Assembly (NCBI RefSeq): GCF_012044895.1
Contig: NZ_CP050695.1
Location: 2,634,501-2,698,500 of the forward strand
Direction: 5' to 3'
From: Aquisalimonas sp. 2447
Lineage (GTDB): Bacteria; Pseudomonadota; Gammaproteobacteria; Nitrococcales; Aquisalimonadaceae
DNA: 64,000 nucleotides
Position numbers and translations under genes: made by a program. The notes under the pieces were generated by a model, which was not told where the DNA came from, did no database searches, and saw only the letters and a program-made list of their open reading frames with translations. Each line of letters starts with the position of its first letter. The stretch's first letter is position 1. Of the stretch, positions 22,631 to 30,353 are shown one piece after another.

Positions 22631-23917
22631 ATGCTGACCTGGATGGCCATCCTCATGGTAGTCCTGCTCCTGCTGGGCTTTCCCATGATGGTTCCGCTGC
22701 TGGCTGCCACGCTGTTCATGATGTTCACCGGCATGACCTTCTTTGGCCCCGACCAGGGTGTCAGCTGGATGTTCTCGGGGGTGGAGCAGTGGGTGCTGGC
22801 GGCGGTGCCGATGTTCATCTTTGCCGCGGACATCATGACCAAGGGGCATACCGCCAACCGGCTGCTTGACCTGGTCAGCGCGTTCGCCGGCCACCTCCGC
22901 GGCGGGCTGCCCATCACCACCGCCGCGAGTTGCACCCTGTTCGGTGCGGTGTCCGGCTCCACCCAGGCCACCGTGGTTGCCATGGGTGGCCCCATGCGTC
23001 CGCGGCTGCTGCAGAAGGGCTACAAGGACAGCTTCACCCTGGCGCTGATCATCAACGCCAGCGACATCGCTCTGCTGATTCCGCCGAGTATCGGCATGAT
23101 CGTCTACGGCGTCATCGCCCGCGGTGCGTCCATCGGCGATCTATTCATCGCCGGCATCCTGCCCGGCTTCCTGATCCTGTTCATGTTCTCGATCTACTGC
23201 TATGTGGCGTCGCGGATCATGGGCATCGAGCCGGAGCCGCGCTCCAGCTGGTCGCAGCGGCTGACAGCACTGCGCAAGTCCATCCTGCCCCTGGGCTTCC
23301 CGGTGATCGTGGTGGGCGGGATCTACACCGGCACCTTCAGCCCGGTGGACGCCTCGGCCATGGCGGTGCTGTATGCGTTCATCCTCGAGGTGATCATCTA
23401 CCGCAAGGTCAGCCTCAGGGACATCGGCTCGATTGCCCTGTCCACCGGCATGATCACGGCGGTGGTGTTCATCCTGGTGGCCATCGGCTACGCGTTCTCC
23501 CAGGCATTGTCCACGGCGGGCGTGCCGCAGCAGATCCTCACGCCCATCATCCAGCAGTTCGGTGACAGCCCCACCGCGGCACTGGCGCTGATCGCGGTGG
23601 CCTACTTCATCGGCTGCATGTTCGTGGACCCGATCGTGGTGATCCTGATTCTTACGCCGCTGTTCCAGCCGCTGGTCACCGCCGCCGGCCTGGACCCGGT
23701 GCACGTGGGCGTGATCGTGACCCTGCAGGCGGCCATCGGTTCGGCGACACCGCCGTTCGGCTGTGACATATTCACTGCCATGGCTGTCTTCCGAAGGCCC
23801 TACTTCGACGTCATACGCGGGACGCCACCATTCATTGCGATACTGCTACTGGCGACGGTCATTCTGATCATGTTCCCGCAGATTTCGCTGTGGCTGCCGT
23901 CCATGGGGGCGCAGTAG
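22631..23917 (+). CDS. dctM: TRAP transporter large permease subunit (DctM family)
   Basis: A 428-residue inner-membrane protein with about twelve helices. DctM hallmarks include the SGSTQATVVAMGGPMRPRLLQKGY region, the NASDIALLIPPSIGMIVYGVIA motif near the first re-entrant loop, and GCMFVDPIVVILILTPLFQPLV. It catalyses sodium-coupled uptake. Together with dctP and dctQ it forms a complete tripartite importer. It ends just before a REP-B element and the second intron. Confidence 0.92.
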   Translation: MLTWMAILMVVLLLLGFPMMVPLLAATLFMMFTGMTFFGPDQGVSWMFSGVEQWVLAAVPMFIFAADIMTKGHTANRLLDLVSAFAGHLRGGLPITTAASCTLFGAVSGSTQATVVAMGGPMRPRLLQKGYKDSFTLALIINASDIALLIPPSIGMIVYGVIARGASIGDLFIAGILPGFLILFMFSIYCYVASRIMGIEPEPRSSWSQRLTALRKSILPLGFPVIVVGGIYTGTFSPVDASAMAVLYAFILEVIIYRKVSLRDIGSIALSTGMITAVVFILVAIGYAFSQALSTAGVPQQILTPIIQQFGDSPTAALALIAVAYFIGCMFVDPIVVILILTPLFQPLVTAAGLDPVHVGVIVTLQAAIGSATPPFGCDIFTAMAVFRRPYFDVIRGTPPFIAILLLATVILIMFPQISLWLPSMGAQ

Positions 23918-23959
23918 GCGAAGCAACGCCAGGGCTGATCCGCGGCAAATGTAGTAAAC

Positions 23960-24034
23960 GTAGGGCGGACCTTCAGGTCCGCCGAGCGGGATTCGATCAA
24001 GCCACCATGGCTTGCATGTCTTGTAACGGCGGAC
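23960..24034. repeat. REP-B composite, left part, interrupted by intron copy 2
   Basis: A complete GTAGGGCGGACCTTCAGGTC... unit, spacer (gattcgatcaagccaccatggc), and the first seven bases of the facing arm. It mirrors the layout at 9352-9425. Confidence 0.85.
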
Positions 24035-26029
24035 GTCGGGTAGGCCGGCCGGTTACCCGGCCGGCCCCCCACAGATCCACTCGTGCGGGTTTCCCGCAAG
24101 TGGCTCCTCGTGTGAGTGGCTTCGCTACGTGGCGCAGATCCTGGCCCGGGCGAGCGGGTAACACTCCAGGAACCGGGAGAACTCCGACCACGGGATCGCC
24201 GCCTTCTGCGAGCGCCGCGACAGCCATCGGTGCCAGGAGCGCATCGCCTGGGAGCGGACCTGGTCGATCGCTGCAAAGTTACCACGCACGCCGAAGTAGG
24301 CGTAGTGGCCCCGGAGTCTGCGGTTCAGGGCTTGCCACTGCTCAACCACGGGGTGATGCCGCATCACACAGCACCAACGATCGATTGCATGCATGGCCCG
24401 GCGCAGCCGATCCCGCGCCGTCTTGCGCTTGACCACCCAGCGCCCTCGCCTCGACCGCCCCCAGTAGTGGGTGAAGCCGAGAAAATCGAAGGTCTCCGGG
24501 TGCGGTCCTCCGCCCGATCCGGGCCGGTCGAACCGCACAACCCGGGTCTTCTCCGGGTGGAGTTCCAGCCCGTAGCGCGCAAAACGCTTGGGCAGCACCT
24601 CCATCACCCGCCGGGCATCGCTCTCGCAGGCGAACACCAGCAGCGCATCGTCGGCAAAACGCACCAGGTGCGCCTCACCGCGCAACCGGGGCCGGACACT
24701 GTCCTCGAACCACGTATCCAGCACCTCGTGGAGGAAAATGTTGGCGAGCATCGGCGAGATCACCCCGCCCTGCGGGGTGCCCCGCCCGGGCTGGCGCCAC
24801 TGCCCTTCCTCCAGCACGCCGGCGTTCAACCATTTGCCGATCAACCGAACCAGCACGCCGTCACGTACCCGCCGACGCAGCACCTCCCGCAACAGACCAT
24901 GGTCGACCCGGTCAAAGAACTTGCGCACGTCAAGATCAATCACCCAGCCACCGCCCATCGCCATCAACGGCCGCCAGACCGCCTGCAGCGCCTGGTGCGC
25001 CGAGCGTCCCGGGCGGAAGCCGTACGAGCCCTCGTGGAACTCCGGCTCGTAGACCGCCTCCAGCACCATCGCCACCGCCCGCTGGAGCACCTTGTCCTCA
25101 AACGTCGGAATGCCGAGCGCTCGGCGCTCGCTCCCGTCACCCTTGGGGATCGAGGTGCCCCGCACCGGCGGCGCCCGGTACGCCCCGGACTTCGCCCGCT
25201 CCAGCAGCGAGCTCAGGTTCGCCTCAAGCTCCTCGCCGTAGGCGGCACCCGTGCGACCATCAACGCCCGGCGCCCCGTCCTTGCGCGTGCGTCGATACGC
25301 CTCACGCAACCACGCCTCGTCAATGTGATGGGCCAACGTCAAAAGCGGCCTGTCCGGAAGACGCCGCGCCAGATCCGCTATCTGTTGGCATCGCGTTGAG
25401 ATGAGATCAGAGTCCAATGCCTCCGCCATCGGTCCCTCCAACAGCTCCACTCACACGGTCTCCCCTTCCCCTTCACCGGGTCCGCTGGGGCGCGTTCCCC
25501 GGCTGCTCCGGTACTATGGGAGACTCCGACTGCCTGCCGCCCGTCTGGCACCGCTCTGGCTGTCCTCGCAGCACCATACCGCCGCAGCGCCCTCAGCCTT
25601 CGCTCCAGCAGCAGGAGGACGCTCCCACCACTGGCCCGGACTGCGGATCAGCGGTCGCCCGCACCGTCTACTTCTTAGGCGGAGACGACAGGCCCTCCCA
25701 GGTTCCTGGGGGACCCCAATGTGCCCATGCCCCGCTCTCGGACCCCGGCGGGCACACCACACCAGGCCTCTACAGTGCAGCGTTACTGCCTTCCGGTCTT
25801 CAGACACCGTCGGCACCCACAATGTCGCGGATTTCGGGGCTCAATCACGCAGCCTGGACACTCGCTGTCTACGCTTCACCACAGCAGTTACCCACTGCAG
25901 CGCAAGACTCGCTTCCGGCTGGTGGCCAACCTCTACCGGGCGGGCTCAACGGCCCGCTGGGTCCCTCTCGCAATTTCATGGCCGCCTCCATGCCACCAAT
26001 CCCAAGCGACCAGGCTTCGCCTGGCGCTC
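24035..26029 (-). mobile_element. Group II intron, copy 2 (intact)
   Basis: A 1995-base intron on the minus strand with the same ends as copy 1 (GAGCG at 5', CCGAC at 3'). It has a domain V-like hairpin at 24074-24106 and a strong GGCCGGCC-armed domain VI. Its boundaries restore an uninterrupted REP-B arm when removed. It encodes a reverse transcriptase in the position of domain IV. The absence of an HNH endonuclease domain fits bacterial class C introns, which insert near hairpins. It lies between the convergent 3' ends of dctM and the ketopantoate reductase gene. Confidence 0.88.
24125..25450 (-). CDS. ltrA: Group II intron reverse transcriptase/maturase
   Basis: A 441-residue intron-encoded protein. 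RT blocks are in order: [17 protein letters not shown] (about 98-114), [47 protein letters not shown] and [12 protein letters not shown] with the catalytic Asp pair. The C-terminal maturase region includes [14 protein letters not shown] and [11 protein letters not shown]. No HNH endonuclease follows. It reverse-transcribes the intron RNA and aids splicing. The start lies 579 bases into the intron. Confidence 0.95.
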   Translation of the reverse strand: MELLEGPMAEALDSDLISTRCQQIADLARRLPDRPLLTLAHHIDEAWLREAYRRTRKDGAPGVDGRTGAAYGEELEANLSSLLERAKSGAYRAPPVRGTSIPKGDGSERRALGIPTFEDKVLQRAVAMVLEAVYEPEFHEGSYGFRPGRSAHQALQAVWRPLMAMGGGWVIDLDVRKFFDRVDHGLLREVLRRRVRDGVLVRLIGKWLNAGVLEEGQWRQPGRGTPQGGVISPMLANIFLHEVLDTWFEDSVRPRLRGEAHLVRFADDALLVFACESDARRVMEVLPKRFARYGLELHPEKTRVVRFDRPGSGGGPHPETFDFLGFTHYWGRSRRGRWVVKRKTARDRLRRAMHAIDRWCCVMRHHPVVEQWQALNRRLRGHYAYFGVRGNFAAIDQVRSQAMRSWHRWLSRRSQKAAIPWSEFSRFLECYPLARARICAT

Positions 26030-26046
26030 CTGAAGGTCCGCCCTAC
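26030..26046. repeat. REP-B arm, distal part after intron copy 2
   Basis: ctgaaggtccgccctac, the continuation of the arm broken at 24034. Confidence 0.85.
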
Positions 26047-26071
26047 GGGCGTTTAGCCCGACTGCCGATTT

Positions 26072-26144
26072 GTCGCGACTGACGTCGCTCCCACAGGAGA
26101 AGCCACCGCCTGCCATTCGTGTGAGAGCGACGTCAGTCGCGAAC
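26072..26144. repeat. Composite REP-C element
   Basis: gtcgcgactgacgtcgctcc at the left and gagcgacgtcagtcgcgaac at the right form a mirrored pair about 26 bases apart. It occupies the gap between intron copy 2 and the ketopantoate reductase gene. Confidence 0.85.
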
Positions 26145-26165
26145 CGGAAGCAGCCCGAAGGCTCC

Positions 26166-27107
26166 CTACCCCTCCACGGCGATCCGCTGCTGCGCCATCT
26201 TGGTGACGCGGTAGACGCTCTCCAGATGCGGGATATCCACGTTGTGCTCCCTCGCCGCCCGGATGACGTTACCGAGGATGGCCTCCACTTCCATGGGGCG
26301 GCCGTTGAGGAAATCCAGGGCCATGCTGTTGTGGTACGGGGGCATCTTGCGGGTACCAGGGATCGCCTTTTGCGGCAGCTCCGGGTCCAGGGGATGTCCG
26401 GCGGCAGCGGCCACGGCGCAGATCTCCTGCATCAACGTCACCATGAACTCCTCGCCGCCGGGGGCGTCCAGCATGGTGGTGGTGGTGGCGCCACCGGCGA
26501 TGACGGAGACAGGGTTGAAAGCGGCGTTCCAGACAGCTTTGCGCCAGCGCTCGGTGACCAGACTGTCGGAAATGGGGCAGTTCACGCCACCGGCTTCCAG
26601 CAGGGCCGAGAACCGCTGGCAGGCGTCGCCGGCACCCGCGGGGTACTCGCCGATCACCAGCCGGCCGTAGGCCTTGTGCTCCGATTGCGCCTGACCGGTG
26701 CGACTCACCGCGACGAAGGCCAGGCCACTGACCAGGGGATTATCGGGGAACGCCTCCTTGATGGGGCGCTCGATGTCGATGCCGTTCTCCACCAGCACAA
26801 TCACCGTCTCCGGCCCCACCGCCGGGCGGATCAGCGCAGCCCGGTCGAGATCGTCCAGCACCTTCACCGACAGCAGCACGAACTCGGGCGGCGTGGCGAC
26901 GTCCTCGACGCTCTCGTAGACCGCATCGGGCTTGAACGAGAGATCGCCCATGTCCTGGCTGTTGATGCGGAAGCCCTGCTCGCGGATGACGGTCGCTTCC
27001 GAGCGGCTCACGGCTTCAACGCGGGCACCGCCGCGGGCGAGAATGGCGCCGTAGAAGCTGCCGATGGCTCCTGCGCCAACGATCAGGACGCGGGGGGAGT
27101 CGGTCAT
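26166..27107 (-). CDS. panE: 2-dehydropantoate 2-reductase family protein (PanE/ApbA)
   Basis: A 313-residue NADPH-dependent reductase. The Rossmann motif is GAGAIGSFYGAILA at residues 11-24, followed by LLSVKVLDD and VENGID in the N-terminal domain and the C-terminal ERWRKAVWNAAFNPVSVIAG helix with the catalytic Lys. The family reduces ketopantoate to pantoate for pantothenate and CoA synthesis, but many paralogues act on other 2-oxo acids. It follows a BASS-family transporter gene by 103 bases. Ketopantoate is therefore a reasonable but unproven substrate. Confidence 0.82.
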   Translation of the reverse strand: MTDSPRVLIVGAGAIGSFYGAILARGGARVEAVSRSEATVIREQGFRINSQDMGDLSFKPDAVYESVEDVATPPEFVLLSVKVLDDLDRAALIRPAVGPETVIVLVENGIDIERPIKEAFPDNPLVSGLAFVAVSRTGQAQSEHKAYGRLVIGEYPAGAGDACQRFSALLEAGGVNCPISDSLVTERWRKAVWNAAFNPVSVIAGGATTTTMLDAPGGEEFMVTLMQEICAVAAAAGHPLDPELPQKAIPGTRKMPPYHNSMALDFLNGRPMEVEAILGNVIRAAREHNVDIPHLESVYRVTKMAQQRIAVEG

Positions 27108-27210
27108 GGGATCCTCCAGAGGTGCGTTTGTTTGTATGTATTCGCTCCCGGGTTGACGCCGCCGGGTCGCGGCCTGCGGACGACCCGGCGCGCGGCGTGA
27201 TGGAAGCGGC

Positions 27211-28113
27211 CTACGCTTTCGCCGGCTCGATCTTCGCCTGATCCCTTGCCAGCTCTTCGATCCGCGTGCGGCGGCGGTAGTAAAGCGTGGCCAGGCTCGA
27301 GGTGATGATGATGAAGAACGAGTACAGCACCGGCATCAGCAGAATGAGCTGCTGCGTCTCGCCGGAGAACACCATGATCACGATCAGCGCCCCCAGCGGC
27401 CCGTTCTGGATGCCGGTTTCCAGCGACACCGTGCGGGCTTTCTGTGGCCCCAGCCGGACCACGCGGGCAAAGATGTAGCCGAACAGGAAGCCGACGACGC
27501 CCAGCAGGATCACCGCCAGGTAGACATCCCAGCCGGTGGTGAACAGCAGCTCCCAGTTCCGCGGCGCCCAGGTGGCCATCAGGAACGCGATAACCAGCAC
27601 CCCGATGACGCCGCCAACCAGCTCCGTGACGGCACCGAAGTTGGCGTTCTTCTTCCGCGACCACATGCCGATGAGCGTCGGGATCAGCAGCACGAACAAC
27701 AGCGCAATGATCTCGTCCGGCGGGATGCGGAATGTGTCGTCAATCCCGGCGGTGTAGAACTCCATGAGCAGCGGCACCATGACAATGGCCGCAAGCGTGG
27801 AGCACACCGTCATCATGATGCTGAGGCTCAGCAAACTCTTGGAGAAATACGCGAAGATATTCGAGGTGGTGCCACCCGGCATGCAGCCCATGAGCACCAA
27901 CCCCACCGTCTGCTCCGGGGTGAGCTGCAGCAGCCGCGCCAGGCTGAAGGCGATGAACGGCATGAACATGTACTGGGATGCGAACCCGACCAGGACAGCC
28001 TGGGGGTGACGCATGGCGATGCGGAAATCCTTGAATGTGAGCGATGCGCCCATGCCCAGCATGATGACAATCATCATCACCGCCAGCAGGGCCTCTTCCA
28101 ATGGACTCAGCAT
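27211..28113 (-). CDS. BASS-family transporter (bile acid:sodium symporter-like)
   Basis: A 300-residue membrane protein with about nine to ten helices. BASS landmarks are GCMPGGTTSNIFAYFSKS (the first crossover with the sodium site) and SLETGIQNGPLGALIV (the second crossover). Bacterial members carry pantoate, ketopantoate or other carboxylates; Salmonella PanS is the known ketopantoate/pantoate carrier. Position ahead of a PanE-like gene points the same way. The C-terminal tail is charged and cytoplasmic. Confidence 0.87.
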   Translation of the reverse strand: MLSPLEEALLAVMMIVIMLGMGASLTFKDFRIAMRHPQAVLVGFASQYMFMPFIAFSLARLLQLTPEQTVGLVLMGCMPGGTTSNIFAYFSKSLLSLSIMMTVCSTLAAIVMVPLLMEFYTAGIDDTFRIPPDEIIALLFVLLIPTLIGMWSRKKNANFGAVTELVGGVIGVLVIAFLMATWAPRNWELLFTTGWDVYLAVILLGVVGFLFGYIFARVVRLGPQKARTVSLETGIQNGPLGALIVIMVFSGETQQLILLMPVLYSFFIIITSSLATLYYRRRTRIEELARDQAKIEPAKA

Positions 28114-28209
28114 GAATCTTCTCCGTGGTCGGATCGGCTGGCACGCACCTGCCCGGGCGTACCGCCACCCTTTTCGCTGTTATTGATCCGGCGGGCGACG
28201 GCAGCCGCC

Positions 28210-29964
28210 TCAGGCCGCTTCCGTCTTCGTTGTGGTGGCAGTGCCCGCCGCCCCGCCGGGGCGCAGTTCCTTGCGCAGCACCTTGCCCACGGGTGTCTTC
28301 GGCAGATCATCCCGGAACTCGATCTGTTTCGGCACCTTGTAACCGGCCAGATGCGCCTTGCAGTGCTTGCGCACTTCCTCGGCGGTGAGACTCTCGTCGC
28401 GCTTGACCACGAACGCCTTCACCGCCTCGCCGGTGTCCGGATCCTTGACGCCGATGACCGCCGCCTCGTGGACTTTCTCCAGCAGCGCGATGCAGTCCTC
28501 CACCTCATTGGGATACACGTTGAAACCGCTGACCAGGACCATGTCCTTCTTGCGGTCGACGATGTGGAAGAATCCGTCCTCATCCATGTAGGCCACGTCA
28601 CCGGTATACAGCCAGCCGTCCTTGATTGTCTTGGCGGTTTCGTCCGGCCGGTTCCAGTAGCCCTGCATGACCTGATCCCCCTGGACGATGATCTCGCCGG
28701 GTGCGCCGGGCGCCACGGCGTGGCCGTCGTCATCGACAATCCGCACCCGCGTTCCCGGCGCAGGGATGCCGATACTGTCCCGCCGACCGCCCTGGCCAAT
28801 GGGATTGAAGCTCACCACCGGTGAGCTCTCGGTGAGCCCGTAACCCTCGGCGATGGGGCAGCCCACCACCCGCTCCCAGCGATCCGCCACTGCCGCGTGC
28901 AGAGCGGTGCCTCCGGCGATGGCGACTTTCATGGTCTTCGGCGGATAGACGTGGAACCACTCCTCGTTCAGCAAGGCATTGAACAGGGTGTTCACACCGG
29001 AGATCCAGGTAATGGGGTAATTCTCGATGGCCCGCTGGCAGTTCTGGATGGGCCGCGGGCTGGGCACCAGGATGTTCCGCGCGCCGCGGCAGTGGAACGC
29101 CAGCATGTTCACCGTGAACGCGAAGATGTGGTAGAGCGGCAGCGCCGTGAGCACGCACTCCTTGCCGTTTTCCATGTGATCGCTGGCGACGGCGTCGATC
29201 TGGCCGATGTTGGTGAGGATATTGCCGTGGGTGAGCACGCCGCCCTTGCTCACGCCGGTGGTACCGCCGGTGTACTGGAGCACCGCCACGTCATCACGCG
29301 AGATGTCCCGCCAGTAGTCGGCAACGCGGATGCCCCCGGCCTCCCGGGCACGCTCTCCCTGCTCCAGCGCCTCGGCGATGGTGGTGGCCTCGATGGTGAG
29401 TTCGGGAACGGCCTTGTTCCAGTACTTGAACACGCCCCTGAGGATGCCCCCCACCACCCGCGGGAACCACTGCGCCAGGCTGGTGACCACCACATGCTTC
29501 ACCGACGTCTGCTCGATGATGCTGGCCAGCTTGTCGGTGAACATGTCCACGATTACCAGCACCTCCACGCCGGCATCCTTGAACTGGTGCTTCATCTCGG
29601 ACTCGGTGTAGAGCGGGTTGACGTTCACCAGCGTGCAGCCGGCCTTGAACACCCCCATGGCGGCCACCGGGAAGGTGAGGCAGTTGGGCATCTGCACCGC
29701 CACCCGCGTGCCGGGTGCGACGCGGAGCACCTCGCGGAGGTAGACGGCGAACTGGTCCGACATCAAGTCCACGTCGCCGTAACGCAGCGAGCCGGACATG
29801 CCGTTGGGCATGACCGTGGTGTAGGCGAGGCTCTCCTTGTATGTACTGGCGTTGTCGACAACAAGTTGCGCCAGATTGTCATAGCCGTGCAGTCGGGACT
29901 TGGTGTAGTCGCCACTGTAATGCTTCGACCACGGGGCAGCGTCGTAGGCGTCCTCGTAAGACAT
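28210..29964 (-). CDS. fadD: Long-chain acyl-CoA ligase (AMP-binding, FadD-like)
   Basis: A 584-residue adenylate-forming enzyme. Core motifs: LQYTGGTTGVSKGGVLTH (phosphate loop; one extra Gly compared with the usual GVAKGA), YGLTESSPVVS, the DGWLYTGDVAYMDEDGFF hinge motif and a C-terminal KTPVGKVLRKEL with the catalytic Lys. It activates fatty acids with ATP and CoA. The start MSYEDAYDA follows GGAGGAG. The C-terminus carries a Gly/Ala/Thr-rich tail. Substrate length is inferred from similarity to FadD. Confidence 0.88.
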   Translation of the reverse strand: MSYEDAYDAAPWSKHYSGDYTKSRLHGYDNLAQLVVDNASTYKESLAYTTVMPNGMSGSLRYGDVDLMSDQFAVYLREVLRVAPGTRVAVQMPNCLTFPVAAMGVFKAGCTLVNVNPLYTESEMKHQFKDAGVEVLVIVDMFTDKLASIIEQTSVKHVVVTSLAQWFPRVVGGILRGVFKYWNKAVPELTIEATTIAEALEQGERAREAGGIRVADYWRDISRDDVAVLQYTGGTTGVSKGGVLTHGNILTNIGQIDAVASDHMENGKECVLTALPLYHIFAFTVNMLAFHCRGARNILVPSPRPIQNCQRAIENYPITWISGVNTLFNALLNEEWFHVYPPKTMKVAIAGGTALHAAVADRWERVVGCPIAEGYGLTESSPVVSFNPIGQGGRRDSIGIPAPGTRVRIVDDDGHAVAPGAPGEIIVQGDQVMQGYWNRPDETAKTIKDGWLYTGDVAYMDEDGFFHIVDRKKDMVLVSGFNVYPNEVEDCIALLEKVHEAAVIGVKDPDTGEAVKAFVVKRDESLTAEEVRKHCKAHLAGYKVPKQIEFRDDLPKTPVGKVLRKELRPGGAAGTATTTKTEAA

Positions 29965-30353
29965 GTAACTCCTCCGGTTCGGATCACCCCCGCGCGGGGC
30001 GTCCTTATCGTTCTGTTCATTCTCTTGCCGCGCACCCGCCGCCCTGGCAGCGACCGCATGCTTTACGATGCGCGCTCGCCGGGATTTCGGCAAGTCATTC
30101 AGTGCGCGGGATCATCGCAATACGGGTCCGTATGGTAGCGCCTTTGTGCTCGCGCGCAAACGCGGGCCAAAGCACAGCCGGAAAATGTGGACCAGTCCAC
30201 ACCCCGGCCCGAAAACCGAACGACAAGTGCGGTCCACCGCTTGACGTTACAACGATCCCGCCGGAACCTTGCTGAAGACACTCATCGGGCCCGCTGCACC
30301 GCATGTCGGAGCATTGGCATCACAACCCTGGAGTTCGTGCGAACATTCGCCCC
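29965..30353. other. Gene-free divergent intergenic region
   Basis: About 390 bases separate the ligase and the subtilase genes, which are transcribed away from each other. I see no RNA gene, REP palindrome or convincing ORF, only presumed promoters for the two genes. Confidence 0.5.
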
